DNA from: Thalassococcus_A lentus
GTDB lineage: Bacteria; Pseudomonadota; Alphaproteobacteria; Rhodobacterales; Rhodobacteraceae
Length of the DNA: 64,000 nucleotides
Direction: 5' to 3'
Assembly: GCF_028023555.1 (NCBI RefSeq)
Contig: NZ_JAQIOY010000003.1
Span: 434,001 to 498,000 of the forward strand
The notes under the pieces: model-generated
Database searches by the model: none
Told to the model about the DNA's origin: nothing
Seen by the model: the letters and a program-made list of their open reading frames with translations, nothing else
Made by a program: the position numbers and the translations under genes
Part shown: positions 10,601 to 19,010 of the stretch, piece after piece
How the letters are laid out: every line of letters begins with the position of its first letter
Numbering within the stretch: the first letter of the stretch is position 1

Positions 10601-11083
10601 CCACTTTCCGCGCGCCAGTTGATCTAGCGCCGCCTCGGCGCTTTCGGCCATTGCGGACCAGCCCGCAGGCGCACCCGAGGCCAGTTCCAGATCACCCGCC
10701 CGGTCACCCAGCGCAGCACGTGCCGCTTCGGTTGGAACAGCGCCCTTCAAAAGACGCTCTCCATCCGGCGTCAACGCGCCCTCGGTTACAAAGGGCGACA
10801 AAGCCGGAAGGATCTCAGTCTCATCGCGGACAATCCTGCGGCCCTCGACCTCATCAAGCGCGGCCAGCATCGCATCCCGCTCGGCCGCGGTATCGGCCAG
10901 ACCGGTCAATGTGATATCCCGCCCGACAACGCTGGCTTCTGCGCGATGAACGGATCCGGACACGGCTTCAGCTGCACGCTGCGTCACAAGTGACTGCATG
11001 GTTTCCGCTTGATCCTGCGAGCCCCAATAGCTCAGCCCGCCGACGCCCGCGATCAGTGCGACACCACCGATTACCTTCCTCAT
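7685..11083 (-). CDS. Giant OmpA-family protein with seven BON-like tandem repeats
   Basis: A 1132-aa envelope protein. The start at 11083 is preceded by a GGGGGG ribosome site and gives an N-terminal hydrophobic anchor (about 4-20). From about residue 90 to 855 there are seven repeats of 104-113 aa. Each opens with a P-x-x-x-PF-x-T-x-G motif (PF near 97, 206, 319, 428, 532, 640 and 750), then a short LSGFAP-like strand, a GAPE-W motif, G-x-W-x-L, and an LTGVARS-x-x-x-RDAALA helix. A unique region (860-1000) precedes a C-terminal OmpA peptidoglycan-binding domain (about 1005-1115) containing GGHTDSQGAEEANYALSLAR. The organisation suggests a long peptidoglycan-anchored spacer. Followed by the HhH gene. 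Confidence 0.88.
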   Translation of the reverse strand: MRKVIGGVALIAGVGGLSYWGSQDQAETMQSLVTQRAAEAVSGSVHRAEASVVGRDITLTGLADTAAERDAMLAALDEVEGRRIVRDETEILPALSPFVTEGALTPDGERLLKGAVPTEAARAALGDRAGDLELASGAPAGWSAMAESAEAALDQLARGKWRLVDGVLTLSGVARSEDDKTAAVDLLTDLPGEASAEIDVIPLIEPFNTTGILDSTGQLSLAGFVPGPEQREVLGAAASDLSRADGAPDDWLTLVSAGQQSLSFLAEGEFALSNRDLRVTGKARSAEDRDMALAVLDALENETGAKAASDIIVVPLIDNFLTEGSKPSGGAVSYSGYVPSDYARSLLGDGAGALVLADGADPEWEALAPAGAAALSALDSGSWTLEGARLSVTGIARTKEAQDFALAAVEGLADPDDVSVELVPLMAPFTTSGDKVLDGDVALSGFAPRPLADDLGLTRADGAPENWQRLTEGALGALENLAEGNFALSDRDLMVAGKARDAESRDAALAALNDIGSVNLMTEITVIPLISPFVTEAVKAPGGTPQLSGFAPATYGIELFGDAGATLELADGAPGNWEALAEAGNAALAPLHQGQWLLEDDALVLTGVARSQADRDAALAELAETPNATADITVIPEVSPYVTAGTFAADGEESLTGHAPDAQALQELGAAGTAVALGVGAPEDWGTAVAAARKAMQPLDRGSWELSDRQLVLRGVARTEDAADQSSAAVADLNGFAIRNEIETIALIEPFVTGARREEGGALAYTGFAPVGADLSNWGDAAADLPTAEGAPEDWNALTQAGSDALAALASGGWSVEGSSLRVTGIARSQDQLDAANAAIAGLGDAATLDAALEPPRFAVTIGAGEGGKVDGLLPGGLGKADLAGAIGLADLAGDANATEFGDAQAALDAVGALKPWLGQLESAKIDVVEGVAAIEAQVVPGADPDFVKAGLLEAYPGAALSVGTAQKPADGTLRRNALTGAEERAVAGFWLPVVDFSPTIDSCPVQSDKALAQSQIQFVTGSANLSPRSLAAINRMASVIRPCILQGGLVAELGGHTDSQGAEEANYALSLARAEAVRAALVSRGVPVRSISAVGYGETQPIADNETEEGRAMNRRTTITWAAGPEVAPEE

Positions 11084-11277
11084 TGTGTACCCCCCGCAAG
11101 GTTCGCGCAGGGCCAAAACCCTCACGCACTGCATTCGATGCGCGAAGATGGTCCAATTGAGACGGGAACCGCAACGGGGAAATTCCTTACGTTGTGCACC
11201 TTATCCACAATTCTGATTGCGGCAGCACTTTGAAAAAGTGTCTTTTGCGAAGGCCGCAGTCGCGTTAAGGCAAGAGC

Positions 11278-12231
11278 ATGATTTTGGGCACCACAACGTC
11301 AAACCGTACTGGCCCACTTGCCTTTGCCATTGCGGTGGACGGCGGGGGCAGCGGATGCCGTATCCGTCTGGCCGATATGGCAAATCTACAGGTCCTGGCA
11401 GAGGCCCGGGGCGGCCCGGCCAACCTGACGACCAATCCCGAACAAAGCGCGCTGAACATCCGCGAAACACTGGACGATGTGCTGAACGAGGCCGATCTGG
11501 ACAAAGCCGCACTCCTAGACAGTGCCATCGTTCTGGGATTGGCCGGATTGCAAACCAAGGCTCAGGCAGACGGGCTGGCGGCTACTCTGCCCTGCGGTCG
11601 GATCATCGCAACCGAAGACCGACCGACCATGCTGCGCGGCGCCTTGGGCCAATCTCAGGGCGCGATGGCTGCAATTGGCACAGGCTCATTTCTGGCCTGC
11701 CGCACCAACACTGGCACGCGCTTTGCCGGCGGTTGGGGTTTCGCAGTGTCCGATCAGGCATCGGGCGCTTGGCTGGGCCGAAAGGCGCTGGAAACGGCGT
11801 TGCTTGTGCATGATGGCCTGAAAGAAACCAGCCCCCTGATCGATGCACTGCTGACGCGCTTTGGCGGGCAGCCAACCGGAATTGTCGCATTTTGCGCCCT
11901 GGCAAGACCCGCAGATTATGCGACGCTTGCACCGCAGATTACGCAGGCCGCCGAAGACGGTGACCACAACGCCGTTGCCATGATGCAGGCCGGAGCCCGA
12001 TACATTGCCGAGGGGCTGAAATCCTTGGACTGGACTGAAGGCCTGACGGTTTGCCTGTCTGGCGGCCTGGGCCCGGCCTATGCCGCACACCTGCCAGCCC
12101 CAATGCGTGCGACCTTGCAGCCGCCAAAAGGCAGCGCCTTGGACGGGGCCATGCATATGGCAATGGAACTCGCTCAGACCCCGGATACGGAAAAGTTTCG
12201 CGCGCGGTGGCGTCGCGCTAAGCGGCGCTGA
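11278..12231 (+). CDS. BadF/BadG/BcrA/BcrD-type ATPase, probable N-acetylglucosamine/glucosamine kinase
   Basis: A 317-aa ASKHA-fold kinase. The N-terminal phosphate-binding loop reads FAIAVDGGGSGCRIRLAD; a second motif, AAIGTGSFLACR with GGWGF, follows at about 125-160, and the C-terminal adenosine motif is LSGGLGPAYA. This layout matches bacterial N-acetylglucosamine kinases of the BadF family, so phosphorylation of an amino sugar, perhaps in cell-wall recycling, is a reasonable inference. The last 14 bp overlap the 3' end of the convergent P450 gene. Confidence 0.82.
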   Translation: MILGTTTSNRTGPLAFAIAVDGGGSGCRIRLADMANLQVLAEARGGPANLTTNPEQSALNIRETLDDVLNEADLDKAALLDSAIVLGLAGLQTKAQADGLAATLPCGRIIATEDRPTMLRGALGQSQGAMAAIGTGSFLACRTNTGTRFAGGWGFAVSDQASGAWLGRKALETALLVHDGLKETSPLIDALLTRFGGQPTGIVAFCALARPADYATLAPQITQAAEDGDHNAVAMMQAGARYIAEGLKSLDWTEGLTVCLSGGLGPAYAAHLPAPMRATLQPPKGSALDGAMHMAMELAQTPDTEKFRARWRRAKRR

Positions 12232-13534
12232 ACTGCACCTTAAACGCTGCTGGTGTCAAAAACGGATTCTGTTCCATTCCCGGGAACGCGCTGTCACAGG
12301 GCGACAGTCGGCTGTCCTGCAATATCCCGACCACGATGGCCATCAATTGTTGCACGGCCATGCCTTGCGCCACGCAGTTTCGTGGGCCGTGGCCGAATGG
12401 TGCAAAACTGGCCGAACTTGCCAGTTTCTTGTCCAGAAACCTTGAGGGGTCAAACGTCTTTGGGGACTCAAAGGCAGATGCGTTGTGATGCATGTTGAAA
12501 AACGAATTCAGGACGAACGTCCTTTTGGGAAGTGTATATCCTGCAATCTCGACCGGTCGCTTCAGAATGCGCGGCTGGTTCGCCGGTGCCGGTGGGCGCA
12601 TGCGCAGCACTTCCATCACGGCAGATCTCAAAAGCGCGCAACCGTGCAGATCGGCCCCGCCTGCCCCGACAGTTTGAACCTCTGCGCCAATTTGGGCCTG
12701 CAATTCCGGATGGTGGGCCAAATAGGCCAAAACCCACCCGGCCGCTGACGCGATGTTGTCCTGCGCGCCCATCAAAAGGCCCACAAGGATCGTCAACATC
12801 TCATCATCGTTCGATGTAATGAAATCCCCGTTCACATAGTGGTTCATCAGCCCGTCATTGGGCGCATTTGATTTGCGCAGATCCTCCACCGCTGCTCTCA
12901 CAATCGGGAAGACTTCATGCTTGCGGCGTCTTAGCTCTCTTCGCCAAGGCGCCAACATCCAATGCGGCCGTGCAAAGACATGCGCAGACTCCGCATTGAA
13001 CCGATCCGAGGCGGCGGTGCTGAAGGCGATTTGTGTATCTGCCTCTTCCAATGAAATGGCACGGCCCAGAATGCCTCGACTGGATGTCAAAGCAGCAAGA
13101 CGTCTGGACAACTGAATTGCATTCAGGGGCCCTGTCCCGCAATTTTGCACAAAGTCGCGTGTGACTGACACCTGTCCGGGCCAGGACGCCTCAACGATCT
13201 GCCGTGAAAACAGACTGTTGGCTTCTTTGCGCTTGGTCCGCCAGTCTTCGCCATGGGCCGTCGCCACGCTGGGGCCAGCAGCGTATAGAAAGGTCTGTAT
13301 TTGCGAGGGCGACTTGGCCAAAGCGTCGGTGTTGCGAACAAACAGCTCGCGGTTCGTCGCGGCGTCGCTGATGAAAGCGAAGTTCACAAAGCCTTTGAGC
13401 GCTTTCCAGTGAACAAGGTCCCCGTGCTGACGCTGTATCTCGGCCAGATTGCCGACGTAGTCTTGCGACAGTTCCCGTAGGAAGGTCCCGAGACTTTTGT
13501 AAAACGCGTTTCCATTCACAACTTCAAAAGACAT
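12218..13534 (-). CDS. Cytochrome P450
   Basis: A 438-aa soluble heme monooxygenase. Visible are the K-helix ExxR (EVLRMRPP), the PERF-equivalent FDPSRF and the heme loop FAPFGHGPRNCVAQGMA with the cysteine ligand. The I-helix oxygen-activation site reads LMGAQDNIAS, so the usual acid-threonine pair is Asp-Asn. No signal peptide or membrane anchor is seen. It is divergent from an AraC-type gene that may control it and converges with the sugar kinase, overlapping by 14 bp. No ferredoxin or reductase gene is adjacent, so electrons must come from elsewhere. Substrate unknown. Confidence 0.92.
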   Translation of the reverse strand: MSFEVVNGNAFYKSLGTFLRELSQDYVGNLAEIQRQHGDLVHWKALKGFVNFAFISDAATNRELFVRNTDALAKSPSQIQTFLYAAGPSVATAHGEDWRTKRKEANSLFSRQIVEASWPGQVSVTRDFVQNCGTGPLNAIQLSRRLAALTSSRGILGRAISLEEADTQIAFSTAASDRFNAESAHVFARPHWMLAPWRRELRRRKHEVFPIVRAAVEDLRKSNAPNDGLMNHYVNGDFITSNDDEMLTILVGLLMGAQDNIASAAGWVLAYLAHHPELQAQIGAEVQTVGAGGADLHGCALLRSAVMEVLRMRPPAPANQPRILKRPVEIAGYTLPKRTFVLNSFFNMHHNASAFESPKTFDPSRFLDKKLASSASFAPFGHGPRNCVAQGMAVQQLMAIVVGILQDSRLSPCDSAFPGMEQNPFLTPAAFKVQFSAA

Positions 13535-13710
13535 GGCTAATCACCGACTGAACAAAGCATTCCCAGACAAAGCAGATTCAAAACGCTGCGGCTGTGTCCC
13601 TACCGGACTTCAATGCAGCATAAGCGAACCCTCTTTGGTTGCTCAGTAACTGGCACATTCGCGCGGCAGGCTATAGAACGATTGCGTCACTGCGCTTCAG
13701 AGCCTCTTCA

Positions 13711-14541
13711 ATGTCCTCCATCAGCCAATTCATCTTTCCTCCAAAAGAGCTCGCCAGTTGCATCGTTGGGGGCATTTATCGCGATACACGCGGCGTGGCC
13801 CTGCAGGACGAGGAGCGGCTGAATTACTTCCCCGCATCACCTTTTTTTGCCGCGTCGATCATGCTGGAGGGCCAGCTTCATGTGGCCGATGAACTGATGC
13901 CCTTGCACCAGATCAAACGTCAGCCGGTCAGCCCTGCGCGTATGTACGCGAAACCCAAAAGCGCACCACACATGAGTTGGAGCCCCGGCCCGATTGCTGG
14001 CTTGACCGTCGCCTTCTACCCCGATGCATGGGCAACCTTGGGCGGAGGATTTGACGGCACGCCGCCGGATTGCCTGCCCTCTGCCTTGGCGCATTTTGAA
14101 ACCCACGGCGATGCACAGGCCTGGTCGCTTTTTTGGGACGAAATGAAAGACGCCTGGGCGGCTGCATTGCAGGCGGATCGATCTGCGCGCTGGAATGGGT
14201 CTGATCGGATCAAGTCCTGGACGTATTACCTCATGAGCCGGGCCGCACAATCCGGCACAGGCCGTAGCCTGCGCTCTGCACAACGCCGCGTGCGTCGGTG
14301 GACCGGCCACAGCATGCAAACGCTCAATCTCTTCGCACAGATTGATGATCTGCATGCCCTGATCGCGACCGAGCCATCGACCGCACCTGTTGAACTCGCG
14401 GCCAGCGCGGGCTTTGCGGACCAGTCGCATATGGGACGCGCATTGAAACGGGTAACCGGATTTTCGCCGGTTCACCTCAACCAACGGATCGCCGAGGATG
14501 AGGCGTTCTGGTGCTATCGGCTTCTTGGCGAGAGGTTCTAG
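13711..14541 (+). CDS. AraC-family transcriptional regulator
   Basis: A 276-aa protein with a C-terminal AraC HTH region (about 175-270): SLRSAQRRVRRWTGHSMQ, then PVELAASAGFADQSHMGRAL and KRVTGFSPVHLNQR. The N-terminal half is a divergent ligand/dimerisation domain. I prefer the ATG at 13711 (MSSISQFIFPPKEL); an alternative start at 13639 would add 24 residues without domain support. Placed divergently from the P450 gene across a 176-bp gap, which suggests local control. I saw no clear operator in that gap. Confidence 0.85.
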   Translation: MSSISQFIFPPKELASCIVGGIYRDTRGVALQDEERLNYFPASPFFAASIMLEGQLHVADELMPLHQIKRQPVSPARMYAKPKSAPHMSWSPGPIAGLTVAFYPDAWATLGGGFDGTPPDCLPSALAHFETHGDAQAWSLFWDEMKDAWAAALQADRSARWNGSDRIKSWTYYLMSRAAQSGTGRSLRSAQRRVRRWTGHSMQTLNLFAQIDDLHALIATEPSTAPVELAASAGFADQSHMGRALKRVTGFSPVHLNQRIAEDEAFWCYRLLGERF

Positions 14542-14758
14542 AATCTCGTTGCGCCTTTGATCGACCAGCGCACCTTTTCCGGGCTGGCGTTCGATGCAAT
14601 TCGCCAATCGTCTGGAACCAATGTCCTCAAGATATCGCGCCGACAGGAAAAGGGCTCTGGCAAAGCGGTAAAACTGGAAACTTGTTGTCTTTTGTGCGGA
14701 ATGCGACTTCTATTATAGCGATAGTATTTCAGAAAACACTTTCGCATAGGAGCCCGCG

Positions 14759-16312
14759 ATGGTTCGAGTTAATCGGCGAGATTTAATTGCTTCCTTGGGG
14801 GCAAGCGCCGCACTGATCGCGAGCAAGGCACAGGCAAATTGCGATGTCTGGCGCGACAATATCGGCGGGGTTCCGACCAAATCCTACCAGTGCCAGGTTG
14901 GCGAACGACAGACGGTCACAACGACCTTCATGCGGTTGAGCGATGTCATGTTTGACAGTGCCGGTGCGGCCCCTTTGCCCAGAGAAATGGGAGAGTATCA
15001 ATCGCTGGTGCAGGGACACAGCCTTGTGCCGACAAAGACGTTGGATACCTTTACCCGGCTATTCGAAAAACACTCCTTCGCCTTCGAACCTGAAAACCTT
15101 GAACTGGAGTATGACCTGCGCGCTGCCGGCAGCTTTGGTCGCTCGGACTACAATATTGAAGAAATCAGATCTGAAATAGGGCCACGTTGGCGGACATTGG
15201 GTGTCTGGAACGATACCGTGCACGTGTACGGGCTGCCGATGTTCCCACTGCCGGACGAACTGCGTCGCGCGATGGACATGTCCGAGGACGCACCGAGAGT
15301 GCGCAATTTTCTAAGGTTCGCCAATCCGTCCGATTTCAGCGATCTTGAGGCCAAGATCAATGACTATACCGCGCTCTGGGATGCACATCCCGAAGCTGAC
15401 CGCAGCAGCGCGCAATTCGGAAACATCCGCATGCTGGCCGAAATTGATGCCGGGTCAGTGCCGGGTTTCATTCCGCTTTTCTTTTCGAAATTCCATGTCG
15501 GGGGATGCAGCATTGAAGCCAGTGGCGGCGCGACCTTCATGCCGCCGGCGCTCTATGTTGATGTCGCCGTCATTCGGAACGACGGCACACGCCCCGTCAG
15601 GATCGATGACCTGTTTGGTGCGGCGGACCAGACCGAAGGATTGCGCCTCTACGATCCTGCGACCCCACCTCAGGAAATCCGTTTCAACTTTGAACCGATC
15701 ACCCTTGCTCCGGCCCAAAGCATGATGGTTGTCCAACGCCTGCTTTTTCGAAGAGAGCCCGTTTCTCATGGTCTGGACGGGGAAGAGATCAGGCAGACGC
15801 GTGCAGTATATGGCACAGCCTTGCTGCCAAAAGGGGTCATCGTCGACGGCGTCGCGCATCCCTTCGACGGACGCTCGCACAATGCGGTCATTCTGGCCTC
15901 ATACGCCAATTGCTGTTCGTGCCCCTATCTCGAGAGCTGGTGCCCCCGCGCAGGCGAGTGGATTGAGCACGGCAAGGTTCTGCAGGCCTGCGATGGCCCC
16001 GACAAGGCAGGCGTAGACACACGCCGTTTTCCGGACGTACGCACACGGTTCCGCCTGTCAGAGCGCGAACACGAAGAGACCTTTCTGACCGGCAGCTATC
16101 TGACACTGAAATTTGCCGACGAGGTCGATCAGGTCTTTCCGCTGCGCGATCCGGTTTGCAGTCTATCCATCGGCGAAAGTCGCGAACTTGTCTTTGACGT
16201 TCCAGACGAAATCGCTGCCCGGGCCACAACATCTGCTTTGACGGTTGCGGGTCACTACGAGGTGTTTACTCAAGCCCGGTTCCAAGCGCGCGCCGCAGCA
16301 TTGGCCAGTTGA
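14759..16312 (+). CDS. Uncharacterised exported protein with Tat-like signal
   Basis: A 517-aa protein I do not recognise. The N-terminus carries a twin-arginine-like signal (VNRRDLIASLG, hydrophobic AALIA, cleavage near AQA), so it is probably exported folded to the periplasm. The body contains a glycine-rich HVGGCSIEASGGATF strand region and a cysteine cluster (ANCCSCPYLESWCPR, about residue 380) that could bind metal or form disulfides. AGGAG precedes the ATG. Its stop directly abuts the ATG of the TIR gene (16313), so the two are co-transcribed and presumably work together. The 217-bp gap upstream (14542-14758) shows no gene and probably holds the cassette promoter. Confidence 0.72.
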   Translation: MVRVNRRDLIASLGASAALIASKAQANCDVWRDNIGGVPTKSYQCQVGERQTVTTTFMRLSDVMFDSAGAAPLPREMGEYQSLVQGHSLVPTKTLDTFTRLFEKHSFAFEPENLELEYDLRAAGSFGRSDYNIEEIRSEIGPRWRTLGVWNDTVHVYGLPMFPLPDELRRAMDMSEDAPRVRNFLRFANPSDFSDLEAKINDYTALWDAHPEADRSSAQFGNIRMLAEIDAGSVPGFIPLFFSKFHVGGCSIEASGGATFMPPALYVDVAVIRNDGTRPVRIDDLFGAADQTEGLRLYDPATPPQEIRFNFEPITLAPAQSMMVVQRLLFRREPVSHGLDGEEIRQTRAVYGTALLPKGVIVDGVAHPFDGRSHNAVILASYANCCSCPYLESWCPRAGEWIEHGKVLQACDGPDKAGVDTRRFPDVRTRFRLSEREHEETFLTGSYLTLKFADEVDQVFPLRDPVCSLSIGESRELVFDVPDEIAARATTSALTVAGHYEVFTQARFQARAAALAS

Positions 16313-17749
16313 ATGCCACGTATCTTCATTTCCCATAGAAGCACTGACGATGACGATAAAGCGGTCGATATTCTGTCAGGCTGGCTGATCGAGCAAGGCC
16401 ACAAAGACCATTTTATCGACCATCGGGACATTACAGGCGGAACATCATGGGATGAAGCCCTACGCCGCGAGGCGTCTCGTGCTGATCTGATGATCCTTTA
16501 TGTGACGTCCAGCTGGTTGGATTCCGAAGAGTGCTTTGCCGAATATCGATCGTCTTTTTACGGCAACAAAACGGTCATTCCGCTGCTGGTCGATAACCCG
16601 CAGGCCAAAGACCTTACCGGCAGCGCAAAAGCGCGGTTTGAAACCCTGTGCGCGTCTGTGCAGGGAATTGCCCTGTCTGATCCTTTGCCAACCGGGTTCA
16701 CCGCCGAACAAATCGAGAAGGCAATCACGCGCGTGTCCAATGCCGCAAAGGTGGCGCGCCGCCAGCGTATTTTGGCGCGTGTCGGGCTGGTTGCGGCCGC
16801 TTTCCTGCTGACCGTTGTCGGGCTTGGATTGGCCTTCCCCTCCTTTGTGGCCGACATGATTGCCAAACGGCAGGTCGACCGCAGTTTCGCAACGACGATG
16901 CAAACCGACCAGGGCTTTCTCGATTGTGATGATCACAGCCGCTGTCCGGAAATGGTTCCGCTGCCAGCAGCGCAGTACGAAATCGGGTATGTAGAGGACT
17001 TTGCACCAAACGATTGGGAGGGCCCGCCCACCCCGGTCGAAATCCCTGCCTTTGCTGTCTCAATGACCGAGATTACCAAGGAACAGTGGCATGCCTGCGT
17101 GCTTTCAACCCGGCAGGCTGACGAAGGTGCGCCTCGGTGCAAGGAACTGGTCTATTCCGAGGCCTTCAAAAATGAGCCGGTCGAAACCATTTCTTGGCAC
17201 GACACTCAGGATTACATCGCGTGGCTGAACCTGAGGGTCAGTGGCAGCACCGAAGGCCCCTACCGGCTGCTTTCCGAAGCTGAATGGGAATATGCCGCCC
17301 GAGGCGGCGTTCAGCCGCGCACCGTGTTTTCTTGGGGCCCCGGCATGAAAGGCGCCTGTCAGCACGCCAACCTGCTTAACCCGGATATGCCTGCATCACT
17401 TGATGTTCGGCGCAGAGGCCACGATTGCACAGGTCAAAAGCCTGAGAATGACAAACTCCTTAGTGAAGTGGCCACATACAATTCGAACGCATTCGGGCTC
17501 TACGATACGGCTGGCAATGTATCGGAATGGGTCGCCGATTGCTGGCATGGCAGCCACAGAGACCGCCCAGACAACATCGGCGCCGGACCTTGGGTTTCAG
17601 ATGCCCCAAGAAACTGCGACCGCGTTCTGAAAGGCGGATCATGGATCGGAGACATTGATCTTCTGCGTCCTGCTGCACGCGTTCCGCTGGCGCCGGATGT
17701 GCTTGGATACAACATCGGGATGCGTGTGGCACGCGACCTCTCACCTTGA
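16313..17749 (+). CDS. TIR domain - transmembrane helix - FGE/SUMF1-fold protein
   Basis: A 478-aa fusion. Residues 1-130 form a TIR domain: RIFISHRS strand, then ILYVTSSWLDSEE, where E72 sits four residues after W68 as the catalytic glutamate does in NAD-cleaving TIRs. A single transmembrane helix lies at about 155-178. Residues about 210-478 match the formylglycine-generating-enzyme fold (YRLLSEAEWEYAARGG, FGLYDTAGNVSEWVAD, RVLKGGSW). The catalytic cysteines that follow GGSW in true FGE are missing (GDIDLLRP), so this domain is more likely a binding module. Predicted topology: TIR in the cytoplasm, FGE fold in the periplasm. Probable sensor-effector in the cassette with its neighbours. Confidence 0.88.
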   Translation: MPRIFISHRSTDDDDKAVDILSGWLIEQGHKDHFIDHRDITGGTSWDEALRREASRADLMILYVTSSWLDSEECFAEYRSSFYGNKTVIPLLVDNPQAKDLTGSAKARFETLCASVQGIALSDPLPTGFTAEQIEKAITRVSNAAKVARRQRILARVGLVAAAFLLTVVGLGLAFPSFVADMIAKRQVDRSFATTMQTDQGFLDCDDHSRCPEMVPLPAAQYEIGYVEDFAPNDWEGPPTPVEIPAFAVSMTEITKEQWHACVLSTRQADEGAPRCKELVYSEAFKNEPVETISWHDTQDYIAWLNLRVSGSTEGPYRLLSEAEWEYAARGGVQPRTVFSWGPGMKGACQHANLLNPDMPASLDVRRRGHDCTGQKPENDKLLSEVATYNSNAFGLYDTAGNVSEWVADCWHGSHRDRPDNIGAGPWVSDAPRNCDRVLKGGSWIGDIDLLRPAARVPLAPDVLGYNIGMRVARDLSP

Positions 17750-17824
17750 TCGCAACAACCAACCATACACTTGATGTGCAAAGGGTTTGTACTTGAGAGT
17801 ATCAGTTTTGAAAGGACACTACCT

Positions 17825-18985
17825 TTGGCCTACCGAGTATTGACGAGAGACGAGCATTTTCAAGCACCGGGCCCGAAACGGATTTTGGCATTGGACGGTG
17901 GCGGTTTGCGCGGGATTGTGACGCTGGCCTACCTGCAACGTGTAGAAGACCTGCTGCGCGCGCGCATGGGCGGGTCAGATGAATTTAGACTGGCCGACTA
18001 TTTCGACCTGATCGCCGGAACCTCAACAGGCGCAATCATTGCTGCCGGACTGGCACGGGGTATGTCCGTCCAAGAGATCACGGACATCTATTTCAAGCTT
18101 GGTCGGGAAGTCTTTTACAAGAGCATGTGGCGCAAAGGCATTTTACGGGCCCGCTACAGCCACAAAAAACTGACCACACATCTCAAGGCCGTGTTGGGCG
18201 AGGATACCACCCTTGGCAGCAACGAGTTGAAAACCGGATTGCTGGTTGTCACCAAACGGATGGACACCGGCAGCCCATGGGTGCTTGGCAACAACCCCAA
18301 AGGCATCTTTTTCGAAGCGCCGCATGATGGCGAATGGCTGGCCAACAAGAACTATCCCCTGTGGCGCGTGGTACGCGCATCGACCGCAGCACCCAGTTTC
18401 TTCAATCCCGAACAGATCACGATCAGTGAAGCGCTTGGGCAGCAGCAGGCGGTTGGCGAATTTGTGGATGGCGGTGTCAGCCCCTTCAACAACCCGACGC
18501 TGCAGGCATTCATCTATGCAACTGTAAAGGGCCATAAGGTCAATTGGGACACAGGCGCTGACCAGATGATGGTTGTATCAATTGGCACAGGCCGCGGCGA
18601 TCCCAGCAAAGATCCCACATGGATAATGGCGAAAGGCGCGGTTCAAGCGCTTCTTTCGCTCATGGATGATGCCAGCGCACTGGTTGAGACAATCGTCCAA
18701 TGGCTCTCGACCGGGCAGACACACAGGATTATCGACCGAGAAATGGGGGACCTTGCCGAGGACAGCATTGGGGGCAAACCACAGTTTACTTATGCACGGT
18801 ATGATCTGAGCCTGATGCGCGATAAAGTTGACCAACTGAAGCCGGGCATATCAGACGAACACCTGAGCAATTTGACGGTTATGGACGAACCTGAAAACAT
18901 GCAACTTCTCCACGACCTTGCGGCTCAGGACGCGCAAAACGCAATCGATGACCAGCATTTCCCGAAGGTGTTTGATCTGAAATAA
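17825..18985 (+). CDS. Patatin-like phospholipase
   Basis: A 386-aa lipid acyl hydrolase. The oxyanion loop is LALDGGGLRGI (about 22-31), the nucleophile elbow GTSTGA (S67) and the catalytic aspartate lies in DGGVSPFNNP (D215). I favour a TTG start at 17825 because AAAGGA lies 8 nt upstream and the protein then opens just before the patatin fold; an ATG at 17774 would add 17 residues. No signal peptide, so it probably acts on the inner membrane from the cytoplasm. It lies 75 bp after the TIR-FGE gene. Patatins are common effectors in bacterial defence; no cyclase gene is beside this one. Confidence 0.9.
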   Translation: MAYRVLTRDEHFQAPGPKRILALDGGGLRGIVTLAYLQRVEDLLRARMGGSDEFRLADYFDLIAGTSTGAIIAAGLARGMSVQEITDIYFKLGREVFYKSMWRKGILRARYSHKKLTTHLKAVLGEDTTLGSNELKTGLLVVTKRMDTGSPWVLGNNPKGIFFEAPHDGEWLANKNYPLWRVVRASTAAPSFFNPEQITISEALGQQQAVGEFVDGGVSPFNNPTLQAFIYATVKGHKVNWDTGADQMMVVSIGTGRGDPSKDPTWIMAKGAVQALLSLMDDASALVETIVQWLSTGQTHRIIDREMGDLAEDSIGGKPQFTYARYDLSLMRDKVDQLKPGISDEHLSNLTVMDEPENMQLLHDLAAQDAQNAIDDQHFPKVFDLK

Positions 18986-19010
18986 GCTGGTCATTTCTAA
19001 GGATTGTCGA

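Noticed and set aside
7271..10914. Many plus-strand frames across the OmpA-family gene.
   Set aside because: They mirror the codon bias of the repeat protein and contain no domain signatures.
16313..17749. TIR-FGE protein as the activator of the two sulfatases.
   Set aside because: The catalytic cysteines expected after KGGSW are absent and the gene is far from the sulfatases.
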